From CAYHKY01 sp964357355 (GTDB taxonomy: Bacteria; Patescibacteriota; Microgenomatia; UBA10105), in NCBI GenBank assembly GCA_964357355.1, contig CAYHKY010000035.1:1-14639 (forward strand): 14,639 nt of DNA. The letters are read 5' to 3'. Numbering within the stretch: position 1 is the stretch's first letter; every line of letters starts with the position of its first letter. This document shows positions 1 to 6,382 of this stretch, in pieces. The position numbers and the translations under genes were made by a program. The notes beneath the pieces were generated by a model. That model searched no databases and had not been told where the DNA came from. It saw nothing but the letters and a program-made list of their open reading frames with translations.

Positions 1-89
1 ACACCATTTACCGTGATGCAAACGGTAGAGTAGTGGCAACAGCATCCAGCGAGTTAGTGCCTGGTCAAATAATTCAGGTCGTTCGCTAG
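1..89 (+). CDS. 3' end of a gene, possibly exonuclease VII large subunit
   Basis: An open frame starting at base 3 runs into the window and ends at TAG 87-89, encoding 28 residues, with RDANGRVV and a SELVPG stretch near the end. This resembles the C-terminal tail of XseA, which usually reads GY-x-I-x-R-D-x-x-G-x-V-V followed by a 'SA-x-x-L-x-P-G-D' turn. XseA is the catalytic subunit of exonuclease VII, a single-strand DNA exonuclease, and would fit the repair genes that follow. The tail stops earlier than usual, lacking the final 'DG-x-V' strand. Only 28 residues are visible, so the identity is tentative. A new promoter lies between it and ruvA. Confidence 0.4.
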   Translation, partial: TIYRDANGRVVATASSELVPGQIIQVVR

Positions 90-128
90 TTACCGTAAGT
101 TTTTTCTTCTGGGTTCTCCCCAAGCGGG

Positions 129-137
129 TGTTATAAT
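129..137 (+). promoter_or_regulatory. Extended -10 promoter of ruvA
   Basis: TGTTATAAT (129-137) is a perfect extended -10 (TGn followed by TATAAT at 132-137). No good -35 is visible at the right distance, as often happens with extended -10 promoters. The expected transcription start near 144-146 leaves only about 13-15 nt before the ruvA ATG, with no Shine-Dalgarno in that interval. Confidence 0.65.
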
Positions 138-158
138 GTTTCCTGAAACAAAAATCTC

Positions 159-734
159 ATGATTGGTGCAATTTGCGGTATTGTTACAACAAAAGATAAA
201 GATAATTTGCTTGTACTTGTTGGTGGGGTTGGGTATAAGATTCAAGTATCTCCATCTCTTTTTAGTCAAATCACTCTTGGTGAAGAGATTTTCCTTTACA
301 CACATACCCATGTACGGGAAGATGTTCTAAGTCTATATGGATTTCACGAACAAAAGGAACTCGAAATATTTGAGCAATTGCTGACAGTTTCAGGGATTGG
401 TCCACGAACTGCTCTTTCTATAGTCAGCAGAGGATATCAAGCAGTACATGATGCAGTGATTAAAGCAGATGTTGAATTTTTTACCAGCATTCCGCGGTTA
501 GGTACGAAAAATGCGCAAAAAGTGATTATTGAACTAAAAACAAAGTTGGGAAGCGTAAAAGATTTGGTATTAGATGATTCAAAATCAGAGGAAATTGATG
601 AGTTGCTTCTAGTGCTTACTGGAATGGGCTTTTCCAAAAATGAAGCCATTAGAGCAGTAAAAGTTTTACCTCCTGAAATTAAGACTATTGAGGAAAAAAT
701 TCGTATTGCTCTTAAGTTTATAGGTAAAAAATAA
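159..734 (+). CDS. ruvA: Holliday junction branch-migration protein RuvA
   Basis: 191 aa, slightly below the usual ~200. RuvA tetramers bind the four-way junction and load RuvB for branch migration. The N-terminal OB domain (about 1-63) begins with the typical MIG-x-I-x-G-I and includes GGVGYKI. Two helix-hairpin-helix motifs follow: VSGIGPRTALSIV at about residues 77-89, and a second at about 110-125 reading IPRLGTKNAQKVIIELK, where a G-x-G-K-K-T core is more usual. Residues about 145-191 form domain III, which contacts RuvB. The ATG at 159 gives the canonical N-terminus. There is no Shine-Dalgarno upstream, and the mRNA leader is predicted to be very short. ruvB starts 4 nt after the stop, so the two are co-transcribed. 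Confidence 0.97.
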   Translation: MIGAICGIVTTKDKDNLLVLVGGVGYKIQVSPSLFSQITLGEEIFLYTHTHVREDVLSLYGFHEQKELEIFEQLLTVSGIGPRTALSIVSRGYQAVHDAVIKADVEFFTSIPRLGTKNAQKVIIELKTKLGSVKDLVLDDSKSEEIDELLLVLTGMGFSKNEAIRAVKVLPPEIKTIEEKIRIALKFIGKK

Positions 735-738
735 AATC

Positions 739-1785
739 ATGACTATACATGATCAATCATCAGTGCCTAAAAAGAAAGAAACCGGATCAAACAAAGAAGA
801 CGAACAGCTTCTTATATCATTGCGTGCCCATGTATGGGAAGAATTCTATGGCCAGGAAAAAATCAAGCAATCGTTAAAAATCTCAATTACTGCGGCAAAA
901 AAGAGAGGTGAAGCTTTGGAACACATACTATTATATGGGCCTCCAGGATTGGGAAAAACGACTCTCTCACATTTAATCGCGCGGGAAATGGGAGTAAATA
1001 TCCGTGTGACCTCTGGTCCGGCGATTGAAAGAGCAGGTGATTTAGCTGCAATTCTCACGAATTTGGAAAAACATGACGTGCTTTTTATTGACGAAATACA
1101 TCGACTCGATAAAGTAGTAGAAGAAACGCTTTATCCTGCTATGGAAGATTACTGTCTCGATCTTATAATAGGCAAAGGTCCAGCTGCCCGAACAGTTCGA
1201 CTTGACCTTCCTCAATTTACGATCGTAGGCGCCACGACTAGGATCGGATTATTATCCTCTCCGTTAAGAGACCGGTTTGGGGTAATCCAACGGTTGAGTT
1301 TTTATCCTCCGGAGGAACTCATGTTTGTCATCAATCGAGCTGCAGAAAAACTTATGGTACCGATAGATAACGTATCAATTACAGAAATTTCCCGCCGCGC
1401 GCGAGGTACTCCTAGAATTGCGCTCAAGCTTCTTAAACGGGTGCGGGACGTAGCACAAGTAAAAGGTGAAGGGCGTATTACCAAAAAACTTCTGGACCAA
1501 GCACTAAAAATTCTCGAAGTGGATCAGTTGGGATTGGACGAAGCGGACCGAAGATTGTTATTGTCCATTATTGAAAAGCACGGCGGAGGTCCGGTGGGAA
1601 TTGAAACTATTGCAGCTACAATATCTGAAGATACGGGTACAGTAGAAGAGGTGCTAGAACCTTATCTTTTACAGATTGGATTTTTGAAACGAACTCCGAG
1701 AGGAAGAATAGTTACCCCGAGGGCATTTACTCATTTAGGATTAAAAACACCCACACATATGTTACAGCAGGAGACATTGCTTTGA
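739..1785 (+). CDS. ruvB: Holliday junction branch-migration ATPase RuvB
   Basis: 348 aa, normal length for RuvB, the AAA+ hexameric motor that pulls DNA through RuvA-bound junctions. Visible motifs are Walker A GPPGLGKT (residues 67-74), Walker B LFIDEIH (115-121), the sensor-1 region IVGATTR, and the arginine-finger region SPLRDRFG. A C-terminal winged helix contains GGGPVGIETIAA. The first ~30 residues are polar and variable (K/E-rich), as in other RuvB proteins. It starts 4 nt after ruvA; a weak TAGGT upstream is the only possible ribosome site. The stop is TGA, evidence for the standard bacterial code. No rho-independent terminator follows, only the structured spacer at 1822-1882. Confidence 0.98.
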   Translation: MTIHDQSSVPKKKETGSNKEDEQLLISLRAHVWEEFYGQEKIKQSLKISITAAKKRGEALEHILLYGPPGLGKTTLSHLIAREMGVNIRVTSGPAIERAGDLAAILTNLEKHDVLFIDEIHRLDKVVEETLYPAMEDYCLDLIIGKGPAARTVRLDLPQFTIVGATTRIGLLSSPLRDRFGVIQRLSFYPPEELMFVINRAAEKLMVPIDNVSITEISRRARGTPRIALKLLKRVRDVAQVKGEGRITKKLLDQALKILEVDQLGLDEADRRLLLSIIEKHGGGPVGIETIAATISEDTGTVEEVLEPYLLQIGFLKRTPRGRIVTPRAFTHLGLKTPTHMLQQETLL

Positions 1786-1821
1786 CCGTTTCTGGGTGCG
1801 TTGATTTAAGTGTATTGCTTC

Positions 1822-1882
1822 TATACCCGTCTTACGCTGGTTTGCAACCTGAAAGGTTGCTAAAGCAGCTTAGAGGGGTATA
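1822..1882. other. Imperfect 61-nt hairpin in ruvB downstream spacer
   Basis: Three nested stems share one axis: TATACCC (1822-1828) with GGGTATA (1876-1882); GCTG (1836-1839) with CAGC (1866-1869); and GCAACC (1844-1849) with GGTTGC (1855-1860) around a TGAAA loop. There is no T-tract after it on either strand, so it is not a typical intrinsic terminator. It could be a processing or stability element, a non-coding RNA, or a degraded repeat. I do not recognise the family. It is not a tRNA (no T-arm or anticodon arm). Confidence 0.45.
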
Positions 1883-1910
1883 TGGCCGGAACAAATTCAA
1901 GTATGTAGGC

Positions 1911-1916
1911 TATACT
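1911..1916 (+). promoter_or_regulatory. -10 box of the GT-B gene
   Basis: TATACT lies 11 nt before the ATG at 1928. Transcription would be expected to start near 1923, about 5 nt before the start codon, so the mRNA would be effectively leaderless. I see no convincing -35 and no Shine-Dalgarno. Confidence 0.45.
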
Positions 1917-1927
1917 ACACTAAGTTT

Positions 1928-3286
1928 ATGGAGAATATCTCCGCGGTTTTAAAAGATAACTCTTTGGTTTTAATTCTTGCCTATGTGCCGACTGGACTTG
2001 GTCATTTGCGAGTAACTGATGCTCTTTATCATGGTCTTCCTCAAGGCGTGATATCACACTTACTAGGTTCTCATGATAAGTCACTCCAATACATTCACCG
2101 GATAACAAGTATCCATCCGATTGCCAGATCTTTGTTGGAGTGGACACAAACTGGCAAAGTAGAAGATATTGCGACTCTTTATTATCGCCGCTTTTTTGCT
2201 TTGCGTGCAGCGGTACTTTATGAACAGTTGGTAACAATACTTGATCAGCGTATAGAATTGCCGCAGAGAGTATTAATTGTTTCTACACATTTTGGGTTAG
2301 GACATGGATTGTCTGAAATTAAAGACCGTCTAATAAAAGAGAAAAAAGTGAAGGTATATTTGGCTATTGTAGTTACAGACGATAGTCCTCAACATATTTG
2401 GTATACGCCTGGGGCAGATCTCACTTTTGTTCCGAGTGAATCTACCAAACGTAAACTTGAGCAATATGCCAAGAAAATAAATTTGCCGGCAGTAAATATT
2501 TGTGTTGTACCTTATCCAATCAACTCAACTCTCTCCAAGGAATTAACTTCTGTACAAAATGAGGATCGGCGCGCCCAACTTACAAAAAACGCGACTGTGC
2601 CTATTCATGTTTCTATTCCAATTTCTGGGGCAGCGGTAGGCTTACAATATTTTAGAGTTTTGATTGATACGCTGTACACACTTTCAAATAGTTTCGTATT
2701 TCATGTAATTACTAAACTAAATTCGCATACGGAAAATTTTGTAAGTGATATGCTCACGCGCAGTTTTGTTAAAATATCTTCGGCAGAACATGATCGGGAA
2801 ATTGTTGATAAATATACTGAGTGTTACATGAATCAAGTGATTGCTCTTGAGGTTACCAAGCCTAGCGAACAATGCTTTAAAGCGCTTATTAATCCAAAAC
2901 ATAGAGGGGGGTCAATTCTTCTTTTTTCAAAACCGGTAGGTAGACAGGAATATGACAATCTTAATTTTCTCAAGCGTCACGGTTTGATACCTACGGTGAA
3001 GGAGTCTCAAAAACTGCTCGAAAAATCCAGCAGGGACCAACGACTTGTCATAAACGATGAACTTGATTTATTTAATGAAGCTTGTTCCTGGCGGGGAATT
3101 GAGTTGCCTGAGGATCCAGCTTTATCAGCCTCATTTATTTGGTGGTGTTTACGCGAGGGCATATTTAGGAAGATGTTTCATGGAACGAAGATTCATGCTG
3201 ATGATCCGAATCTTCATGAGCTGGGAGAGGATGGGGTGGTGAAAATCTGGACATTAATCTCTAAGTATTTACAAGAAAACGCGTAA
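1928..3286 (+). CDS. Putative GT-B fold glycosyltransferase-like protein
   Basis: 452 aa, no signal peptide or membrane segment seen. Two glycine-histidine loops look like GT-B nucleotide-sugar enzymes: PTGLGHLRVTDAL (about residues 21-33) and FGLGHGLSEI (about 120-130). They recall the G-G-G-H-x-x-A loop of MurG and monogalactosyldiacylglycerol synthases. A further segment at about 148-172 (VVTDDSP, W, GADLTFVPSE) matches the 'V-T-D ... A-D-x-x-x-V-P-S' pattern of the same superfamily. The C-terminal ~150 residues contain no motif I can name. The substrate is unknown; a lipid or cell-envelope sugar is a guess from the superfamily. It is transcribed alone from a promoter just upstream. The ATG at 1928 is supported by the promoter position and by the early VLILAYVPTGLGH strand-loop. 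Confidence 0.7.
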   Translation: MENISAVLKDNSLVLILAYVPTGLGHLRVTDALYHGLPQGVISHLLGSHDKSLQYIHRITSIHPIARSLLEWTQTGKVEDIATLYYRRFFALRAAVLYEQLVTILDQRIELPQRVLIVSTHFGLGHGLSEIKDRLIKEKKVKVYLAIVVTDDSPQHIWYTPGADLTFVPSESTKRKLEQYAKKINLPAVNICVVPYPINSTLSKELTSVQNEDRRAQLTKNATVPIHVSIPISGAAVGLQYFRVLIDTLYTLSNSFVFHVITKLNSHTENFVSDMLTRSFVKISSAEHDREIVDKYTECYMNQVIALEVTKPSEQCFKALINPKHRGGSILLFSKPVGRQEYDNLNFLKRHGLIPTVKESQKLLEKSSRDQRLVINDELDLFNEACSWRGIELPEDPALSASFIWWCLREGIFRKMFHGTKIHADDPNLHELGEDGVVKIWTLISKYLQENA

Positions 3287-3311
3287 TTATTTACCTTCCC
3301 AAATATTGTTA

Positions 3312-3554
3312 TTAACGTAGCAATATATTGATAATAAGTTCGTGGGTATTAGGAAATCTCATCATACCTGAATGTAAGCCTGTAAATATAGGCAGTGTAT
3401 TGACGGTTGCGTGCGGAAAAAGAGACTGGGCGATATATTTATAAGTATTTTCAATAAAACCTTCAGCCGTAAGCTCATTTGTTAAAATAACCAGTTGTTG
3501 TTGATCTAATGTCGGATATATCTGTTTTAATTCCTTGTATACCAGTAACTTAAA
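3312..3554 (-). pseudogene. 5'-truncated minus-strand gene remnant, hydrolase-like C-terminus
   Basis: The minus strand carries an 80-codon open frame ending at TAA (3314-3312). It has strongly protein-like content, including QLVILTNELTAEGF, NTYKYIAQSLFPHA and FTGLHSGMMRFPNTHELII, but no ATG except within its last 20 codons. The pattern of a beta strand, then GLHSG, then a closing helix resembles the C-terminal His loop of alpha/beta hydrolases; that family call is tentative. The frame is closed upstream by an in-frame TAA (3557-3555). Fifteen sense codons further upstream, after an ATG at 3602-3600, are also in frame. So this is either a gene broken by a nonsense codon, or, more likely, the surviving 3' end of a gene cut off where comM begins. 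Confidence 0.6.
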
Positions 3555-3561
3555 TTAAGTT
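3547..3561. repeat. Perfect 15-bp palindrome
   Basis: AACTTAAATTAAGTT has 7-bp arms around a single A. It sits at the truncated 5' edge of the gene remnant, about 60 bp upstream of the comM -35. A short TTCG-CAAA-CGAA stem (3560-3571) overlaps its right end. It could be an operator or a join scar; it is AT-rich, so chance is possible. Confidence 0.35.
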
Positions 3562-3617
3562 CGCAAACGAAGTGCAACACTTGAAGGTATAAGAGGATTC
3601 ATTTTTTGTCAACTTTT

Positions 3618-3647
3618 TTGAATTGTGACACTATATATTGTTATACT
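3618..3647 (+). promoter_or_regulatory. Promoter of comM, extended -10
   Basis: TTGAAT (3618-3623), an 18-bp spacer, and TATACT (3642-3647) preceded by TGT (3639-3641), giving an extended -10. The expected start near 3654 coincides with the GTG that gives ComM its canonical N-terminus, so the mRNA is predicted to be leaderless. Confidence 0.65.
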
Positions 3648-3653
3648 GAAATT

Positions 3654-5186
3654 GTGTTTGCAAAAGTTCTATCAGGATCGAGTGTCGGACTCAATCCGGT
3701 ACTGGTGACAGTCGAGGTGGATATTGCTTCACAGTCCCTTCCATCATTCACGATAGTCGGTTTACCTGATAAAGCAGTCGAAGAATCAAAGGAAAGGGTA
3801 AGAGCTGCTATAAAAAATAGCGGTGCGAGTTTTCCTCAACATAGAATTATTATCAATTTAGCTCCAGCGGATCTTCCAAAAGAAGGACCACAATATGATT
3901 TACCTATTGCAATAGGGTTGCTTGTGGCATCCGGACAATTAGTTGTTGATTTGGAAAAATGCTTGTTCATTGGTGAATTGTCACTCGACGGTTCCTCACG
4001 GCATACACATGGAATTTTGCCAATGGCACTACTGGCAAAAGAGGAGAAAATCAGTTCTGTTTTTGTACCGGTTCTAGATAGTCAGGAAGCTGCAGTAGTT
4101 TCAGGAATTAAGGTGTATCCAGTTAACTCAATAAAGCAAGTATTTCGGCATTTTACCCAAACTTCACCGATTACACCAATTCCTCATTTATTATTTTCCA
4201 CGTTACAAAAAAATGTCGACCATGAATTTGATTTCTCAGATATTCATGGTCAAGAACAAGCAAAACGTGCATTTGAGATAGCGGCAGCCGGAGGACATAA
4301 TGTGTTTCTCAAAGGTCCTCCCGGAGCAGGAAAAACTATGTTGGCGCGCAGCCTTCCTTCAATTATGCCCGAGTTGAGCGAGCCTGAAGCATTTGAAGTG
4401 ACCAAAATTTATTCCATCACTGGCAATTTACCTATCGGAGCTTCACTTGTGACGGAGCGTCCATATAGATCGCCTCATCATACCACCAGCCGTATGGGAT
4501 TGATAGGAGGTGGCACCCGCCCGATTCCGGGAGAAATATCTTTAGCGCATCGCGGTGTCTTATTTTTGGACGAATTTCCGGAATTTCCCAGAAGTGTTCT
4601 TGAAGCACTGCGTCAACCTATGGAGGATGGTTTAGTTACTATTTCCCGGGCAGCCGGTTCGGTCACTTATCCTGCAAAATTTCAGCTTATTGCAGCAGCG
4701 AATCCATGTCCTTGTGGTAATTATGGCGATAAGCAAAAAAGATGTACTTGTATGTCCGGTGCCATCCTCAGGTATCAAAAAAGAATATCCGGGCCGATTT
4801 TGGACCGGATTGATATACATCTTGAAGTGCCTGCAGTACCGACAGAAAAATTGACCGAAGTTCGTGAACATGAAGTTGAGAACTCAAAAACTGTTAGGTT
4901 ACGCGTACAGCAGGCGCGTATGAGGCAACTAAATCGATTTAAAAATTCCGCTGTTTTTTCAAACAGCGAGATGTCTACTCGAGATGCAAAAGAATTTTGT
5001 TTACTATCTCAAGATTGTTATTCTTTATTACAGCGGGCCACTGCTCAACTAAAACTATCAGCACGCAGTTATTACAAATTGATCAAAGTTGCACGAACAA
5101 TTGCTGATCTTGCAGGTGAATCGCAAATACAACCAACACATATAGCTGAGTCATTACAATATCGGCCAAAGATTATAGAAATATAG
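3654..5186 (+). CDS. comM: ComM/YifB-family Mg-chelatase-like AAA+ ATPase
   Basis: 510 aa from the GTG start, the usual family length (~507). ComM is a hexameric helicase that promotes branch migration during natural transformation; YifB homologues are widespread. The N-terminal lobe starts (M)FAKVLSG and includes FTIVGLPDKAVEESKERVRAA. The AAA+ core has Walker A GPPGAGKTML (about residues 221-230), RSPHHTTS, GGGTRPIPGEISLAH and Walker B VLFLDEFPEF. A cysteine cluster CPCGNYGDKQKRCTC is typical of the family. The C-terminal helical domain contains SARSYYKLIKVARTIADL. A TTG 16 codons upstream (3606) is in frame, but it would lie upstream of the -10 and adds a non-conserved extension, so I reject it. 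Transformation-linked function is inferred from the family. Confidence 0.95.
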   Translation: MFAKVLSGSSVGLNPVLVTVEVDIASQSLPSFTIVGLPDKAVEESKERVRAAIKNSGASFPQHRIIINLAPADLPKEGPQYDLPIAIGLLVASGQLVVDLEKCLFIGELSLDGSSRHTHGILPMALLAKEEKISSVFVPVLDSQEAAVVSGIKVYPVNSIKQVFRHFTQTSPITPIPHLLFSTLQKNVDHEFDFSDIHGQEQAKRAFEIAAAGGHNVFLKGPPGAGKTMLARSLPSIMPELSEPEAFEVTKIYSITGNLPIGASLVTERPYRSPHHTTSRMGLIGGGTRPIPGEISLAHRGVLFLDEFPEFPRSVLEALRQPMEDGLVTISRAAGSVTYPAKFQLIAAANPCPCGNYGDKQKRCTCMSGAILRYQKRISGPILDRIDIHLEVPAVPTEKLTEVREHEVENSKTVRLRVQQARMRQLNRFKNSAVFSNSEMSTRDAKEFCLLSQDCYSLLQRATAQLKLSARSYYKLIKVARTIADLAGESQIQPTHIAESLQYRPKIIEI

Positions 5187-5217
5187 CCAACTTGCTTGAT
5201 TTTGTGAGGCCATAACT

Positions 5218-5260
5218 CCTTCTAGACTGATCCCGATTAAATCGGGATACAGTAAGAAGG
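5218..5260. other. Imperfect long hairpin downstream of comM
   Basis: Nested stems: CCTTCT (5218-5223) with AGAAGG (5255-5260); CTG (5227-5229) with CAG (5250-5252); and ATCCCGAT (5230-5237) with ATCGGGAT (5241-5248) around a TAA loop. A T-run (5273-5277) comes only 12 nt after the outer stem, so it would be a poor intrinsic terminator, but it may still mark the 3' end of comM mRNA. Its architecture resembles the hairpin after ruvB, though the sequences differ. Confidence 0.5.
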
Positions 5261-5289
5261 GTATATAAACCTGTTTTTCCTCATGATAC

Positions 5290-5313
5290 AAAACCCCCTC
5301 CTGTCGGAGGGGG
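5290..5313 (-). terminator. Rho-independent terminator of the minus-strand mini-operon
   Basis: A perfect 8-bp GC-rich stem, CCCCCTCC (5294-5301) with GGAGGGGG (5306-5313), and a 4-nt loop. Read on the minus strand it is followed by TTTTGT, giving a proper U-tract 25 nt after the zinc-ribbon stop codon. On the plus strand no T-run follows, although it may still stall transcripts coming from comM. Confidence 0.85.
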
Positions 5314-5338
5314 ATGAGATTTGAGTTAAAAATAGATC

Positions 5339-5479
5339 TTAACCGCCAATCTTATACATGCCAGTTCCACACACGGGACATTTACCTTTCATTGCCGGTT
5401 TACCATTTTTCATGGTGACTTTTTGTGCGTTTGGATCTTCTCTTTTTGCTCTACATTTGACACAATACATTGTTGCCAT
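5339..5479 (-). CDS. 46-aa zinc-ribbon protein, DUF5679-like
   Basis: 46 aa with two CxxC knuckles: YCVKC (Cys6, Cys9) and CPVCG (Cys34, Cys37), separated by a basic strand containing VTMKNGKPAMKGKC. This is the layout of the DUF5679 family of tiny zinc ribbons common in Patescibacteria; the function is unknown. Related ribbons often bind nucleic acid or ribosomes, but that is inference. A strong Shine-Dalgarno-like AAGGGGGGTG (plus-strand 5490-5499) lies about 10 nt before the ATG and fixes the start. The gene is 46 nt downstream of the small membrane-protein gene and is followed by the intrinsic terminator, so the two probably form one transcript. Confidence 0.88.
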   Translation of the reverse strand: MATMYCVKCRAKREDPNAQKVTMKNGKPAMKGKCPVCGTGMYKIGG

Positions 5480-5525
5480 ACGTTTGGTTCACCCCCCTTC
5501 AGACGATCAGACAGAAAGTTAGTTT

Positions 5526-5759
5526 CTACAACCAACCAAATATGATACTTATTAAAACTTCAATGCTTATAAAACTCAATCCGAGTAATATAGTTTTTTT
5601 AATGTCTCGTGACAAATAAATTTCATGGTCAATCACGGATGAAGTCTTAATTTGCGAAGATAAAGGGAGTCTTACTGATGCGAGAGAATAGAGTGTGGTA
5701 TCATTTTTACTCATTCGATTTTCGGCTTGAATTTTTTGCTTACGCGTCTTTCTTGGCAT
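5526..5759 (-). CDS. 77-aa basic protein with one C-terminal membrane span
   Basis: 77 aa: a highly basic N-terminus (MPRKTRKQK), a polar middle, and one hydrophobic C-terminal segment from about 55 to 77 (ILLGLSFISIEVLISIIFGWL). It is probably tail-anchored or single-span, with the basic end in the cytoplasm. I recognise the general shape from other Patescibacteria genomes (a K/R-rich start, and 'D-x-x-K-T-x-x-L' before the membrane span) but know no function. The frame is open further upstream to about 6005, but the ATG at 5759-5757 is preferred: AGGG lies 6 nt before it and a consensus-like minus-strand promoter sits about 40-70 bp upstream. It is first in an operon with the zinc ribbon. 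Confidence 0.75.
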   Translation of the reverse strand: MPRKTRKQKIQAENRMSKNDTTLYSLASVRLPLSSQIKTSSVIDHEIYLSRDIKKTILLGLSFISIEVLISIIFGWL

Positions 5760-5797
5760 ATATATCCCTGCGCTTGAATTTGAAGCTAGCTTTGAGA

Positions 5798-5827
5798 GGT
5801 ATATCACAAATATTTGAAGCTTGTCAA
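5798..5827 (-). promoter_or_regulatory. Promoter of the minus-strand mini-operon
   Basis: On the minus strand TTGACA (5827-5822), an 18-bp spacer, and TATACC (5803-5798) with a TGA extended -10 just before it. The start would be near 5791, giving a leader of about 30 nt that carries the AGGG ribosome site. It diverges from the DUF4446 promoter about 40 bp away. Confidence 0.65.
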
Positions 5828-5866
5828 TGTGAGGACGAGTTTTAGGTCCCTGATATTCCCGGTCCA

Positions 5867-5896
5867 TTGACAAACCATACTCACTCTTTTTAGAAT
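5867..5896 (+). promoter_or_regulatory. Promoter of DUF4446-DUF3048
   Basis: Consensus -35 TTGACA (5867-5872), an 18-bp spacer, and -10 TAGAAT (5891-5896). The expected start near 5903 is about 5 nt before the ATG at 5908, so the transcript is nearly leaderless and has no Shine-Dalgarno. Confidence 0.75.
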
Positions 5897-5907
5897 GATG
5901 GATACCA

Positions 5908-6369
5908 ATGGTGTTCAATAGTTTCTCAGGTTTACTTTTGACAATTTTGTTTATATGGTTGTGTGGAGTAACGATTGTATTATTTCGAACCATTATCAGA
6001 TACAATCAATTGACTAAGGGGACTACAAGTCAAACTCTTACACAAGTAATAAGTAATTTTTTGGCACAAGAAAAATTAACCGGGGAAGAATTGAAACGGG
6101 TACAGGAAGAATTTATAAAAATGCGCTTGCAGGGAAAAACTTACTTGCAAAAAATAGGGTTGGTAAGGTTTAACCCTTTTTCGGATACAGGCGGAGATCA
6201 AAGTTTTTCGTTAGCTCTACTTGATGGGCAGGAGAGTGGAATTATCATGACGTCACTCTACGCAAGAACGGGAGTACGCTGGTATATCAAAACAATCAAA
6301 AAAGGCAAAGGATTAGAACATGATTTGTCAAAAGAAGAAGCTGAAGCCTTGAAGCGAGCGACAAAATGA
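5908..6369 (+). CDS. DUF4446 family membrane-anchored protein
   Basis: 153 aa. Residues about 7-28 form an N-terminal membrane anchor (LLLTILFIWLCGVTIVLF). A helical, charged region follows, then the conserved DUF4446 core at about 82-135 with KIGLVRFNPFSDTGGDQSF, SLALLDG and SLYARTGVRWY. Members are found in Firmicutes and Patescibacteria; the function is unknown. The start is fixed by an in-frame TGA at 5896-5898, 3 codons upstream, and by the promoter. DUF3048 begins 13 nt after the stop, suggesting a two-gene operon of membrane-associated proteins. Confidence 0.9.
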   Translation: MVFNSFSGLLLTILFIWLCGVTIVLFRTIIRYNQLTKGTTSQTLTQVISNFLAQEKLTGEELKRVQEEFIKMRLQGKTYLQKIGLVRFNPFSDTGGDQSFSLALLDGQESGIIMTSLYARTGVRWYIKTIKKGKGLEHDLSKEEAEALKRATK

Positions 6370-6382
6370 TAATATATTTATT

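Noticed and set aside
90..311. Minus-strand 73-codon frame over the ruvA start
   Set aside because: It overlaps the conserved OB domain of ruvA and the ruvA promoter, with no motif or ribosome site of its own; it is a frame shadow.
1822..1882. Possible tRNA in the ruvB downstream spacer
   Set aside because: The stems nest on a single axis; there is no cloverleaf, T-loop consensus or CCA-proximal acceptor arrangement.
3309..3337. Hairpin TTATTA...TAATAA as a terminator for the glycosyltransferase-like gene
   Set aside because: A very weak AT-only stem with no T-run; it lies in the coding remnant on the other strand and is expected by chance in this base composition.
5526..6005. Long minus-strand frame of 159 codons covering the DUF4446 start
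   Set aside because: Only the last 77 codons look like a protein. The upstream part overlaps DUF4446 and both divergent promoters, and ribosome and promoter signals mark the ATG at 5759.
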